A stretch of DNA of 64,000 bases from Clostridium sp. Its GTDB lineage: Bacteria > Bacillota > Clostridia > Lachnospirales > Lachnospiraceae. The stretch covers positions 1 through 64,000 of the forward strand of contig JAMPFU010000010.1 of the NCBI GenBank assembly GCA_023664385.1, in the 5' to 3' direction. Position numbers and translations under genes: made by a program. The notes below the pieces were generated by a model. It was not told the origin of the DNA and searched no databases. It was given only the letters and a program-made list of their open reading frames with translations. Below are positions 42,640 to 52,288 of this stretch, piece by piece (within the stretch, counting starts at the first letter, position 1; each line of letters opens with the position of its first letter).

Positions 42640-42775
42640 TTTAGCCGAAAATCACAAAACAACTTAAAAAACCCTTAAAAATAAAGGGTTCACAAAAAAT
42701 ACACTTTATTTTTTAGTGAAAGTGTGATATAAAAGTTTAGTAATATATAGTATAACATATGGAAGGAATATTATT

Positions 42776-43873
42776 ATGAATAAAAAGAAAAAGTATGCTG
42801 TCGGCATATTAGCGTTTTCAATGGGACTTACCCTGCTGTCAGGCTGCGGCAAGGATAAAGGCATGAAGCCTGAGGATATGATAGATAAATATTCAGCTAT
42901 GTGTACGTTAGGAGAGTATAAGGGTGTTGAATATAATGCAGTGGTAACGGAGGTTACCGACGATATGGTACAGGCACAGGTTGACAATCTGCTTTCCCAA
43001 TATTCAGTTTCCGAGCCTCTTGCATCAGGTAAGGTTCAGAGTGGTGATGTTGTAAATGTAGATTTTGTCGGCTCCATGGACGGCGTAGAATTTGAGGGTG
43101 GCTCTACACAGGGACAGGGCACTGACGTAACACTTGGCATGGGAGGAATGATACCGGGCTTTGAGGAAGGCATTATCGGACATGAGGTTGGGGAAACCTT
43201 TGATATTGACGTAACCTTCCCTGAGGTGTATGAAAATAATCCTGACCTTGCAGGAAAGGACGCAGTGTTCAACATTACAATCAATTCCTGTCAAAGGGTA
43301 ACTTATCCGGAATATACGGATGAATTTGTTGCTTCCTATACGGATGCGGCTTCAAGGGAGGAATATGAGACAAATACAAGGAACAGCCTTGAGGAATATT
43401 ATGCGAATTCAAATAAAAATGCAAACAGAACAGCAGTTATGACAGCAATTATTAACAACACTACAATTGTTGAGTACCCGGAGCAGGAGATGCAGCAGCT
43501 TGTAGACGATACTGTAAAAAATGTTGAGGATGAGGCGAAAACATACGGATATGATTTGGAGCTCTATGTAACGGCGGTTTACGGCATGGCTTCTGAGGAG
43601 GCTTTTGTAAATTATATTTCAGGTCTTGTTGAGGATTATCTCAAGGAGAAAATTGTTGTGTGTGCAATCGCAAAGGCTGAGAATCTTGAGATAACGGATG
43701 AGGATATTGAGGCGGCAGAGAAGATGGTTATGGAGGCATACAGCATCGAAGAGACAGAGGAGCTCTATGAGCAGTATACAAAGGATGATATAACCTACTA
43801 TGCAATTGCTGAAAAGGTATTTGATTTTGTAGTGGAAAATGGAACACCTGTTACAGATTCTGATGCACAATAA
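42776..43873 (+). CDS. Trigger-factor-like FKBP peptidyl-prolyl isomerase, lipoprotein
   Basis: 365 residues. Signal YAVGILAFSMGLTLLSG with lipobox LSGC. Next come an FKBP-type domain (SGDVVNVDFVGSMDGVEFEG, LGMGGMIPGFEEGIIGHEVG, FDIDVTFPEVYENNPDLAG) and a trigger-factor-like helical arm (EYPEQEMQQLVDDTVKNVED). The ribosome-binding domain of true trigger factor is replaced by the export signal, so it acts on secreted proteins outside the membrane. Confidence 0.88.
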   Translation: MNKKKKYAVGILAFSMGLTLLSGCGKDKGMKPEDMIDKYSAMCTLGEYKGVEYNAVVTEVTDDMVQAQVDNLLSQYSVSEPLASGKVQSGDVVNVDFVGSMDGVEFEGGSTQGQGTDVTLGMGGMIPGFEEGIIGHEVGETFDIDVTFPEVYENNPDLAGKDAVFNITINSCQRVTYPEYTDEFVASYTDAASREEYETNTRNSLEEYYANSNKNANRTAVMTAIINNTTIVEYPEQEMQQLVDDTVKNVEDEAKTYGYDLELYVTAVYGMASEEAFVNYISGLVEDYLKEKIVVCAIAKAENLEITDEDIEAAEKMVMEAYSIEETEELYEQYTKDDITYYAIAEKVFDFVVENGTPVTDSDAQ

Positions 43874-43923
43874 AGTGCCGCTAAAATTGTGGCAGCAGAA
43901 AGAGTGCCGAAAGCACTTTGTTC

Positions 43924-43953
43924 TTGACAAGCTGCACGATATAATGGTATGAT
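43924..43953 (+). promoter_or_regulatory. Promoter of the tRNA-Leu gene
   Basis: TTGACA (43924-43929), 18 bp, TATGAT (43948-43953), 14 bp before the mature tRNA. Confidence 0.65.
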
Positions 43954-43967
43954 GCGTAAATGCACGG

Positions 43968-44051
43968 GCAGTTGTGGCGGAATTGGCATACGCGCATGAT
44001 TCAGGTTCATGTCCGCTTACGCGGGTGTGGGTTCAAGTCCCATCAACTGCA
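43968..44051 (+). tRNA. tRNA-Leu (anticodon CAG)
   Basis: 84 nt. Acceptor GCAGTTG pairs with CAACTGC (44044-44050), discriminator A. D-arm, an anticodon loop TTCAGGT giving CAG, a long class II variable arm (GTCCGCTTACGCGGGTGT region) and T-arm with GGTTCAAGTCC are all present. The 3' CCA is not encoded. A promoter precedes and a terminator follows, so it is a single-tRNA unit. Confidence 0.92.
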
Positions 44052-44052
44052 T

Positions 44053-44094
44053 AAAAAGCACAAGGCTTTTAATATGGCTTTGTGCTTTTTCTTT
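44053..44094 (+). terminator. Terminator of the tRNA gene
   Basis: AAAAAGCACAAGGC pairs with GCTTTGTGCTTTTT (44077-44090), then CTTTT. Confidence 0.8.
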
Positions 44095-44184
44095 TATTGC
44101 CTAATACCTTTAAAAATAGTATAATAAAAATGGTCAACAATTTTTTTAGCACTTGGAATTTGAGAGGAATTTTAACGGATTACT

Positions 44185-45900
44185 ATGGGCATGGAAAAAC
44201 ATCTATTGGGAAAAGTGAATAGCGAATACATAAAAGATTGTGTGCTCAAGGAGCATAAAAAATATACCGGCAAGCTTCCTTCGGGAATTATAAGGGAGAT
44301 TGCAAAAAATTTTCAGATGGATGAGCTTGTGGAGGCAGACTGTAAATGCTACAGAATACATCCGAACAAAAATTTTAACGGTGTATATATTTTTTATTTG
44401 TATGGAGGTTATATGTGTAAGCATATCACTGCCGCACATTGGGAATTTATATTAAGGCTTGCAAAAAATATGGGAGCAGGTGTTTTTGTCCCCATGTATC
44501 CGTTAGCGCCTGAGTCGTCATGCCATGATACGTTTAATATGCTGCAGAGGACGTATGCGGATCTGACAACGGGATATGATACAAAAAGGCTCGTTTTAAT
44601 GGGAGATTCCTCAGGTGCAGGGCTTGCCTTATCCCTTGCTATGATTGCATGGAAGGAGGGCTTTAGAAAGCCGGATCAGCTTGTGCTTATATCGCCATTA
44701 ATTGATGCAGAATTTTTTGACATGGAATTGGAAAAGCAGGTAAAAAATAAGGGCAGCGTAAAAAAAAGGCATTTCTTTAATGATGCTGCCAAGGAATTTA
44801 TCAATGTAAACTGGGTTAAGGATTATGCGGTAAAAACTGAGTATACAAGTCCTTTTTATGAGGATTATACGGATATATGCGATGATGTTGTTATTTTTTC
44901 GGGCATAGAAGACATTTTCAACTGCTATGCAAGGGCATTTTACAATAAGGCGAAGCTTCAGGGGGTAAATGTACGCTTTTTCGAGTTTGAGAGGGCGGAC
45001 TATGACTTTATGTTTCAGGACAGCAAGGCTTCAAGGGATGCATTTGGGTATTTGGAGGACGTGATAAACGGAAGCTATGACAACTCCTTGGCAGAGCTGT
45101 ACCCTGTAAAGATGATGGCAGGATGGACGAAAAAGTATTCAGATATTATAAAGGATGACTGGGCTGAAAGATTTATATATGACAATAACATAGATTTTTC
45201 GTCGCTGAAAACCCGTATCAGCGAATACAGAAGCCTGATGCTTGCCTCTGTATGTAATGCCTGTGACACAAAGGTCAGAAGGTTCATTATGCAATTTCCC
45301 AATGCGTCAATCATAAATTTAAAATGCGGGCTTGGAAATATGTTTGCAAGGCTTGATAACGGAAGAATACAGTGGTACAGCGTGGACACCCACAATATTA
45401 TGTCTGTGCGCCGCGCCATGTACGGCGAGCGTGAGCGTGAGAAAACCATAGGCAGGGATATCATGGATTTTACATGGCTGGATGAGATTAACTGTAGGCG
45501 TAATAAGGGGGTTATGTTTGTATGTAATGAGTCCCTTTCCTATTTGAGAATGAATGAGGTAAAGGAGCTTGTAAAAAATATAAACTGCAAATTTCCGGGT
45601 GCGGAAATCGTGTTTACGGCATCCAGCTCCGGTGCAAATATGTATACAAATTTCGTGTACAGAAATAACGCAATCTATACGGACAAAAAGAGATTTTTTA
45701 TAAATGATACACAAAAGGTTATCGGAGAATGGGGAACTGATTATAAGCTTATGGAGGAAGAACCTGTAATGAATTTTGCCAACACGCAGGAAAAGCTTAA
45801 TTTTTTTACGAAATTTGCCATAAAATACAATAAAATGGCATATAATCACAAGGTCATTCATGTCAGGCTTGGAAGCGAAGCCTATGAAATAGTAATGTAA
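44185..45900 (+). CDS. Fusion of alpha/beta-hydrolase-like and leucine carboxyl methyltransferase-like domains
   Basis: 571 residues. Residues about 50-300 follow the hormone-sensitive-lipase type: YLYGGYMCK at the oxyanion site (HGG expected), FVPMYPLAPESSCHDT, nucleophile LMGDSSGAGLALS (Ser142), and an acid region FSGIEDIF. The usual catalytic His is not found (FERADYDFMF). Residues about 330-571 follow the LCM/polyketide O-methyltransferase type: SIINLKCGLGNMFARLDNGR, WYSVDTHNIMSVRRAMY, FTWLDEI and VCNESLSYLRMNEVKELV. The first domain may be a substrate-binding pseudoenzyme. Role unknown. It starts 134 bp after the tRNA and is followed by an ABC pair. Confidence 0.75.
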   Translation: MGMEKHLLGKVNSEYIKDCVLKEHKKYTGKLPSGIIREIAKNFQMDELVEADCKCYRIHPNKNFNGVYIFYLYGGYMCKHITAAHWEFILRLAKNMGAGVFVPMYPLAPESSCHDTFNMLQRTYADLTTGYDTKRLVLMGDSSGAGLALSLAMIAWKEGFRKPDQLVLISPLIDAEFFDMELEKQVKNKGSVKKRHFFNDAAKEFINVNWVKDYAVKTEYTSPFYEDYTDICDDVVIFSGIEDIFNCYARAFYNKAKLQGVNVRFFEFERADYDFMFQDSKASRDAFGYLEDVINGSYDNSLAELYPVKMMAGWTKKYSDIIKDDWAERFIYDNNIDFSSLKTRISEYRSLMLASVCNACDTKVRRFIMQFPNASIINLKCGLGNMFARLDNGRIQWYSVDTHNIMSVRRAMYGEREREKTIGRDIMDFTWLDEINCRRNKGVMFVCNESLSYLRMNEVKELVKNINCKFPGAEIVFTASSSGANMYTNFVYRNNAIYTDKKRFFINDTQKVIGEWGTDYKLMEEEPVMNFANTQEKLNFFTKFAIKYNKMAYNHKVIHVRLGSEAYEIVM

Positions 45901-45924
45901 CCATATGGTTGATAAGGAGAAAGC

Positions 45925-46689
45925 ATGCTTGTTGCAAATCATTTAGTAAAAACCTTTGTAAAAAATGAAAAACGTGGAATGAAGACGGAATTTAATGCTG
46001 TTGATGACATTTCCATTCAGGTGGCTGAGGGTGAAATTGTAGGCGTATTAGGCGCTAACGGCGCCGGCAAGACTACGCTTCTTCGTATGCTGGGTGGACT
46101 TATGAAGCCTACATCAGGAGAGGTTGCCGTTTTGCTTGACGGGGAGCAGCTTTTTGATGAGCTTAAAATAAAGGGACAGATTGGGTATCTGTCAGGCAAT
46201 ACAAAGCTGTATGGAAGATTAAGCACAAGAGAGCTGCTGTCTATGATAGGGAACATACATGGACTTGACAATCAGGAAATAGAAAAGCGCATAGATGAAA
46301 TAGCTTCGGTTTTGAATATGGGTGATTTTATAGACAACAGAATAGAAAAGCTTTCCACAGGGCAGACGCAGAGAGCGTCAATTTCAAGGTGCCTGATTCA
46401 CAATCCCAAGCTGTATATATTTGATGAGCCTACGCTTGGACTTGATATTATAAGCAGCAGTGCCATTATTGAGTTTATGAAGCAGGAAAAAGAGGCAGGC
46501 AAGGGCGTGGTTTATTCTACCCATTACATGGAGGAGGCAGAATACCTCTGCGACAGGATTGTTATGATAGACAAGGGAAAAATTGTAAAAATGGGAACCC
46601 TTGACGAGCTGAAAAAGGAAACGGGAAAAGAAAATTTAAGGGAAATATTTGGCAGTCTGATTGGCAGTAAGGAGGCTTTATATGAATAG
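45925..46689 (+). CDS. ABC transporter ATPase, NatA-like
   Basis: 254 residues. Walker A LGANGAGKTTLLRML, signature LSTGQTQRASISRC, Walker B LYIFDEPTLGLD and H-loop YSTHYMEEAEYL. This ATPase type powers ABC-2 exporters such as the NatAB sodium pump. It overlaps the permease-protease gene by 8 bp, so the two form one exporter. Confidence 0.93.
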   Translation: MLVANHLVKTFVKNEKRGMKTEFNAVDDISIQVAEGEIVGVLGANGAGKTTLLRMLGGLMKPTSGEVAVLLDGEQLFDELKIKGQIGYLSGNTKLYGRLSTRELLSMIGNIHGLDNQEIEKRIDEIASVLNMGDFIDNRIEKLSTGQTQRASISRCLIHNPKLYIFDEPTLGLDIISSSAIIEFMKQEKEAGKGVVYSTHYMEEAEYLCDRIVMIDKGKIVKMGTLDELKKETGKENLREIFGSLIGSKEALYE

Positions 46690-48703
46690 CAGAGTAATTA
46701 AAAGCCTTTATAAAAAGGAAATGCTGGATGTTTTACGGGATAAGAAAACCGTTGTCATGATGCTTGTTGTCCCTTTGGTTTTATATCCCCTTGTCATGAT
46801 TTTGAGCCTGCAGCTTATGACGGGAATCACAAAAAGCATTACAACAAGCACCTACAGAATTTGCCTTGATTTTGAGGGCAGCGAAGACTATGAGCGGCTG
46901 TTTCGGGATTTAAGCGATAAGGAGTATTCCTTTGAGATAATGGACTGCGAAAATCCGATTTCGGCGATGGAGCAGGAGGAGCTTGACGCTGTGATTAAAA
47001 TGGATTTGATTGCGGACATGGAGTGCTTTGAGGTTATCTATCTGTCATCGGTTAATAAATCCTCCTATTGTGCTGATATGGTTTCAGACGCCCTGCAAAA
47101 ATATTCACTGGAATTAACAAAAAAACGGCTGGAAAAGGCGGGTCTTAACGTAGAAAATACGTTAAATCCAATTAAGGTAAGCTTCAGCGACAGGTCGACA
47201 AATGAGGAGACGGCAGGAAGCCTGCTTGGAACAATTATTCCATTTATGCTTGTGATGAGTCTGCTTATGGGAACCATGTACCCGGCAATCGACACAACTG
47301 CCGGGGAAAAGGAGAGGGGAACCCTTGAGACAATGCTTACGCTCCCCATAACGAACAAGGAGCTTATAACAAGTAAATTTCTTGCCGTGGGAACAATTGG
47401 AATTGTATCTGCCGTTTTAAATATTATATCTATGGCTGGTGTTGGAGCTTACATGTACGGCATGGTTGCGTCCATGGCAACAAGCAGCGGCACAATTAGA
47501 CTGTCAAAATTTTTACCTGCCATATTGGTGGGGATTCTCTGCATATTCGCATTTGCGGTATTTATAAGCGCCATATCCATGTGCGTGTGCGCACTTGCAA
47601 AATCCTACAAGGAGGCAAATAACTATCTCACGCCCCTTACCCTTGTTGTAATGTTTGCATCCTTTATCGGCTTCATACCAAACGTGACGCTGAATGTCAA
47701 CACTGCAATTGTCCCTGTTGCAAATGTCTGTCTGCTTGTAAGGGATTTGCTGGCATTTAAGTATGATATAGGCATGATTGCCCTTGTGCTTTTTGTAAAT
47801 GTTGCTTACGGTGTTGTATCGGTTATGCTGCTTGCAAGGATATATAACAGTGAGGCGATTATTTTTGGCGATGGAAGCGGTGGAATACAAATATTTGAAA
47901 AGCGGGCAAATATCAAGAAAGGCACTTATCCTCAGGTGCAGGATGCATGGCTTGTTATCATAATTACGGCAATGCTTGTTATTTATGCGGGAGGCGCCAT
48001 GCAGCTTAAATTTGGCTTATACGGACTGCTCTTTACGCAGTTTATTATATTTGCCATCCCATTTGGCTTTGCCTGCTACACAAAAAAGGATATCAGGGCT
48101 TCCTTTAAGCTTAAGGGCTGCGCACCAAAATATTTTGTTGCCGCCATATTTCTAATTATCGGCGGCATTATGGCGGGCATTGTTACCTCGGAGCTTTCCA
48201 CATATTTGTTTAAGACAAGTGCAGTGGACGCTGCGGAAACAATGAATGATATTATCGGTGACCGTTTCCTGCCTGTACTTTTTATCGTTGCACTGGCGCC
48301 TGCCATCTGTGAGGAGCTTATGTTCCGTGGCTATGTGCTTGGAAGCATGACGGCAAAATATAAGACGGGAAGTGCCATTATCGTAAGCGCTGTGGTTTTC
48401 GGGCTTTACCATATGAGTGCGTCAAAATTTCTGACAACGACGATGCTAGGCGCACTGCTTTGTTATATAGCCGTACAGTCGGGAAGCATACTGCCTGGTA
48501 TGCTGATGCATTTTATAAACAATGCCATTTCCTGTATTACGATGTTTTATCCGGAGCAGGTCAGTAAGCTGCTGCCGATTATTGTAAAGGAAAAAATAGG
48601 CATATCCGATATGCGGCTGCTTGCGGCGGCAGGAATACTGTTTATTTTGGCAGGCGTGTGGATTGGAAGAAAACCATCTGTTGTTTCTGATAAAAAAATA
48701 TGA
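46682..48703 (+). CDS. ABC-2 permease fused to a CPBP intramembrane protease domain (NatB-like)
   Basis: 673 residues from ATG 46682 (AAGGAGG upstream). The first 400 residues are an ABC-2 permease: TM1 near TVVMMLVVPLVLYPLVMILS, an extracytoplasmic domain, then five helices with the conserved TAGEKERGTLETMLTLPITN. The last 230 residues are a CPBP (Abi) domain with motif 1 EELMFRGYVLGSM, motif 2 VFGLYHMSASKFL and motif 3 MLMHFINNAISC, the Glu/His set of the membrane protease fold. Known fusions of this kind occur in NatB-like proteins of Firmicutes. Whether the protease processes an exported peptide is open. Confidence 0.9.
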   Translation: MNSRVIKSLYKKEMLDVLRDKKTVVMMLVVPLVLYPLVMILSLQLMTGITKSITTSTYRICLDFEGSEDYERLFRDLSDKEYSFEIMDCENPISAMEQEELDAVIKMDLIADMECFEVIYLSSVNKSSYCADMVSDALQKYSLELTKKRLEKAGLNVENTLNPIKVSFSDRSTNEETAGSLLGTIIPFMLVMSLLMGTMYPAIDTTAGEKERGTLETMLTLPITNKELITSKFLAVGTIGIVSAVLNIISMAGVGAYMYGMVASMATSSGTIRLSKFLPAILVGILCIFAFAVFISAISMCVCALAKSYKEANNYLTPLTLVVMFASFIGFIPNVTLNVNTAIVPVANVCLLVRDLLAFKYDIGMIALVLFVNVAYGVVSVMLLARIYNSEAIIFGDGSGGIQIFEKRANIKKGTYPQVQDAWLVIIITAMLVIYAGGAMQLKFGLYGLLFTQFIIFAIPFGFACYTKKDIRASFKLKGCAPKYFVAAIFLIIGGIMAGIVTSELSTYLFKTSAVDAAETMNDIIGDRFLPVLFIVALAPAICEELMFRGYVLGSMTAKYKTGSAIIVSAVVFGLYHMSASKFLTTTMLGALLCYIAVQSGSILPGMLMHFINNAISCITMFYPEQVSKLLPIIVKEKIGISDMRLLAAAGILFILAGVWIGRKPSVVSDKKI

Positions 48704-48733
48704 TACTATACCCCAAAGGATGGATGAAGTTTT

Positions 48734-49675
48734 ATGAGAATAGACATAAGAAAAGCGGCACTTGCAGTTGCTTCGGTGGCAGTGCTTATTGCAATCGGAA
48801 TTATAATCGGGATAAATATAAATATTAACAGGGTGAACCCTCAGCTTACAGCCGTATATGAGAAATCATGGCATATGCAGCAAAGGGATGAGGGACAGAT
48901 GATATATGACAATTTTTGGGCTTTTATAGACGCCAGCTATATAATAGTTGGAACCCCTCCGGATTGTCAGTTTTATAAAATTGTCTCTGAGATACCGCGG
49001 AATGATTATGACAATGAGATGTTTTATATCGATTATGATGATAAAATGTTTTACCATGACGTTGACGGAAACCGTGCATCAACAATAGCCATTGACGTGT
49101 CAGAGTTTCAGACGGATATAAACTGGACAGCCGTAAAAGAAGCAGGTGTCCGTGTTGTTATGATAAGGGTTGGCTACAGAGGCTACGGCTCAGGAAAGCT
49201 TGTGGAGGATGTAAAATTCAGAGAATATGTGGAGGGCGCCTTAGGTGAAAATCTGCGTGTGGGCGTATATTTTTATACACAAGGCATAAATATGGAGGAA
49301 GGCATTGAGGAAGCTCGCTTTGTTCTCAATATTATAAAGGATTATAATATAACCTGTCCCGTTGCCATTGATACGGAGGCTTTATATGTGGATGATGCAA
49401 GGACGAATGGACTTGATAATGAGGCAAGGACAGATGTTGTTGTAGGCTTTTGCGATACGATTCGGGAAGCAGGCTATACGCCGATGATATATACAAACAG
49501 AAATTGGTTTGTGCAAATGCTTGATGCCACAAGATTAGGCGGATATAAAATATGGTATGCCCATTATACAAACCAGCCGGATTTACCATATGAGTATATC
49601 GGCTGGCAGTATACAGATGCAGGTACGCTTAACGGCGTAAGTGGAAACGTAGACTTAAATGTATGGCTTGAGTAG
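48734..49675 (+). CDS. GH25 lysozyme (N,O-diacetylmuramidase), membrane-anchored
   Basis: 313 residues. An N-terminal helix (ALAVASVAVLIAIGIIIGIN) is followed by a linker and a GH25 domain from about residue 120: STIAIDVSEFQTDINWTAVK with the catalytic Asp, GVRVVMIRVGYRGYGSGKLV, VGVYFYTQGINMEEGIEEAR, PVAIDTEALY with the catalytic Glu, and a C-terminal WQYTDAGTLNGVSGNVDLNV. It cuts peptidoglycan at the cell surface. AAAGGATGG precedes the ATG. Confidence 0.92.
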   Translation: MRIDIRKAALAVASVAVLIAIGIIIGINININRVNPQLTAVYEKSWHMQQRDEGQMIYDNFWAFIDASYIIVGTPPDCQFYKIVSEIPRNDYDNEMFYIDYDDKMFYHDVDGNRASTIAIDVSEFQTDINWTAVKEAGVRVVMIRVGYRGYGSGKLVEDVKFREYVEGALGENLRVGVYFYTQGINMEEGIEEARFVLNIIKDYNITCPVAIDTEALYVDDARTNGLDNEARTDVVVGFCDTIREAGYTPMIYTNRNWFVQMLDATRLGGYKIWYAHYTNQPDLPYEYIGWQYTDAGTLNGVSGNVDLNVWLE

Positions 49676-49684
49676 TGACGTTTC

Positions 49685-51049
49685 CTATCGTTCGCCAATT
49701 GGCACATAAGGCTTCTCTATTGCCACTGACTTATATGCTGGTCTTATTATTTTATTTGCATTTATAAGCTCCTCAATGCGGTGGGCGCTCCAGCCTGCGA
49801 TACGTGCAACTGCAAAAAGAGGCGTGTAAAGCTCATCGGGAAGCCCAAGCATACTGTAGACAAAGCCGCTGTAGAAATCTACATTTGGACTTACACCCTT
49901 ATAAATCTTTCTTTTATCTGCAATGACTTCCTTTGCGATACGGGCAACATTTTTGTAAAGCTGGTATTCAGCCTGCTTGCCCTTTTCATCGGAAAGACGT
50001 CCCACAAACCGTTCAAATATATTTGCCCTTGGGTCAGAAATGGAGTAAACGGCATGTCCCATTCCGTATATCAGCCCTGTTTTATCAAATGCCTTTTTGT
50101 CAAGTATGTTAGAAAGATAGGTGCGTATGGCATCCTGATCGTCCCAGTTTTTAATGCGCTTTTTAATATCGTCAAACATTTTCTTAACCTTCACGTTTGC
50201 GCCGCCATGCTTTGGACCCTTTAGGGAGCATAGGGACGCCGTTACGGACGAGTAAGTGTCCGTACCTGAGGAGGTTACCACATGGGTTGTAAATGTAGAG
50301 TTGTTTCCGCCGCCATGCTCTGCGTGAAGCACAAGGGCAAGGTCTAATATTACAGCCTCTGTTTTTGTGTACGACTTATCTTTTCTTAGCAGCCTTAAAA
50401 TGTTCTCCGCAGTGGAAAGCTCAGGCTTTGGATTGTGTATGTAAAGTCCATGTCCCAAATCGTAATGTCTATATCCCAGATAAGAATAAACGGCAATCAG
50501 CGGGAAATTTGCAATAAGCTCAATGCTCTGACGCAGGACATTTGGAATGGATATGTCTGCGGAGGCTTTGTCATAGGAGCTTAAGGTAAGAATACTTTTT
50601 GCCATGGAATTCATAACATCCCTGTTTGGATTTTTCATGATGACATCCCGCACGAAATGCTGTGGTAAATGTCTGTATGACCCAAGCAGCTCTGTAAAGT
50701 CCTTCAGCGCCTCTTTATCGGGAAGCTCGCCAAATAAAAGGAGATAAACACATTCCTCATATCCGAAGCGTTCCTCGTTTATGAACCCCTTAACAAGGTC
50801 ATATATATTGATTCCACGATAATAAAGCTCGCCCTCAATTGGCGTTGAAACGCCGTCAACAATACGTGAGGAATTGATTGTGGATATTTCCGTAAGTCCT
50901 GTAAGCACGCCCTTTCCGTCAAGGTCACGCAGCCCGCGTTTTACTTCATATTTTGTGTAAAGCGTAGAATCAATTACATCATGCGCCTCACAAAGCTTGG
51001 ACAATTTATATATTTCAGGGGTAACCGCTGAAAAATCAGTAGTATTCAT
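49685..51049 (-). CDS. Citrate synthase family protein
   Basis: 454 residues from ATG 51049 (GGAGTGATG upstream). Conserved blocks include YYRGINIYDLVKGFINEERF, LALVLHAEHGGGNNSTFTTH with catalytic His, SLCSLKGPKHGGANVKVKKM, IYGMGHAVYSISDPRANIFE with the second His, and VDFYSGFVYSMLGLPDELYT with the Asp. This is the longer, N-extended form common in Clostridia; 2-methylcitrate synthase cannot be ruled out by sequence. It condenses acetyl-CoA with oxaloacetate, probably for glutamate supply. Monocistronic and convergent with the lysozyme gene. Confidence 0.92.
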   Translation of the reverse strand: MNTTDFSAVTPEIYKLSKLCEAHDVIDSTLYTKYEVKRGLRDLDGKGVLTGLTEISTINSSRIVDGVSTPIEGELYYRGINIYDLVKGFINEERFGYEECVYLLLFGELPDKEALKDFTELLGSYRHLPQHFVRDVIMKNPNRDVMNSMAKSILTLSSYDKASADISIPNVLRQSIELIANFPLIAVYSYLGYRHYDLGHGLYIHNPKPELSTAENILRLLRKDKSYTKTEAVILDLALVLHAEHGGGNNSTFTTHVVTSSGTDTYSSVTASLCSLKGPKHGGANVKVKKMFDDIKKRIKNWDDQDAIRTYLSNILDKKAFDKTGLIYGMGHAVYSISDPRANIFERFVGRLSDEKGKQAEYQLYKNVARIAKEVIADKRKIYKGVSPNVDFYSGFVYSMLGLPDELYTPLFAVARIAGWSAHRIEELINANKIIRPAYKSVAIEKPYVPIGER

Positions 51050-51337
51050 AACATCACTCCTTATAAACATTGTATGTGTGGAATTGCAGCTTTATTATGA
51101 TATAACTGCATATCAGGTAACTGTAACAATAAGAATCTTTTGTTGAACAATTGGAATACACAATACTATAATACAAAATTTGGAATAATGCAAGCTTCTA
51201 TTAGTTTAAAAATGAACAAAAGAGAAAAAAATATGACAAATGTAATATGAAATTGTTATTTTTTTCACTTACGATCGTAGGTAAAATCCGTAAAATAAAT
51301 GGTAAACAAAAAGGCAAAAATAGCTTAGGAGGTATAC

Positions 51338-52288
51338 ATGGAAAATACAGTTGTCAAAATAGAAAATCTGGTAAAAAGATACAAGGAAACCCTTGCATTA
51401 GACCATTTTAACCTTGAGATAAAGGAGGGGGAGGTATTTGGGCTTTTGGGTCCCAACGGTTCAGGAAAAACAACAACCATGAACTGCATACTTGCACTTC
51501 TTACATATGATAAGGGCTCGGTTGAGGTTTTTGGAGAGAAGATGACGCCCGACAATATTGAGGCAAAAAGAAATATCGGCGTTATCATGCAGAATGTCGC
51601 TGTGTATGATGAGCTTACTGTTTACGAAAATATAGATTATTTCTGTGGATTATATGTAAAGGATAAGGCGACAAGAAAAAAATATGTGGATGAAGCCTTG
51701 GATTTTGTTGATTTACAGGACTTTAAAAAGTTTTACCCGAAGAAGCTGTCAGGTGGATTGCTTAGAAGGCTTAACATTGCCTGTGGAATTGCCCACAAGC
51801 CAAAGCTTATTTTCTTGGACGAGCCTACGGTTGCAGTTGACCCGCAAAGCCGTAACAAAATACTGGAGGGCATTTTAGAGCTTAACAGGCGTGGGGCAAC
51901 CATTATTTATACCTCACATTACATGGAGGAGGTTGAACAGATTTGTACAAGAATTGCAATTATGGATAAGGGAAAAAATATTGCGCTTGGCACAAAGGAC
52001 GAGCTTAAAAAAATGATAAAAAATACGGAGACCATAATTATAGAGGCAATCGATTTAAGCGACGAGGACAAGAAAAAAATTCAGGCGCTGGACCATGTTT
52101 ATGAGGTTAATACTGAGGGCAGCAAGCTGACGATAAAGTGCAGCGGAGGAAAGCACAATCTGATACGGGTGCTTGATTATATAAATGAAAGAGATATACC
52201 GTGCGGCAGGGTATACTCGGAGCTGCCGACCTTAAATGATGTCTTTCTTGAGATAACGGGAAAAGAATTAAGGGATAAGGAGGCATAA
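51338..52288 (+). CDS. ABC-2 type transporter ATPase
   Basis: 316 residues. Walker A LLGPNGSGKTTTMNCIL, signature LSGGLLRRLNIACG, Walker B LIFLDEPTVAVDP and H-loop IIYTSHYMEEVEQ, plus the C-terminal extension of DrrA/CcmA-like ATPases (NDVFLEITGKELRDKE). It is the first gene of a three-gene exporter and directly abuts the next start. TAGGAGG precedes the ATG. Confidence 0.93.
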   Translation: MENTVVKIENLVKRYKETLALDHFNLEIKEGEVFGLLGPNGSGKTTTMNCILALLTYDKGSVEVFGEKMTPDNIEAKRNIGVIMQNVAVYDELTVYENIDYFCGLYVKDKATRKKYVDEALDFVDLQDFKKFYPKKLSGGLLRRLNIACGIAHKPKLIFLDEPTVAVDPQSRNKILEGILELNRRGATIIYTSHYMEEVEQICTRIAIMDKGKNIALGTKDELKKMIKNTETIIIEAIDLSDEDKKKIQALDHVYEVNTEGSKLTIKCSGGKHNLIRVLDYINERDIPCGRVYSELPTLNDVFLEITGKELRDKEA

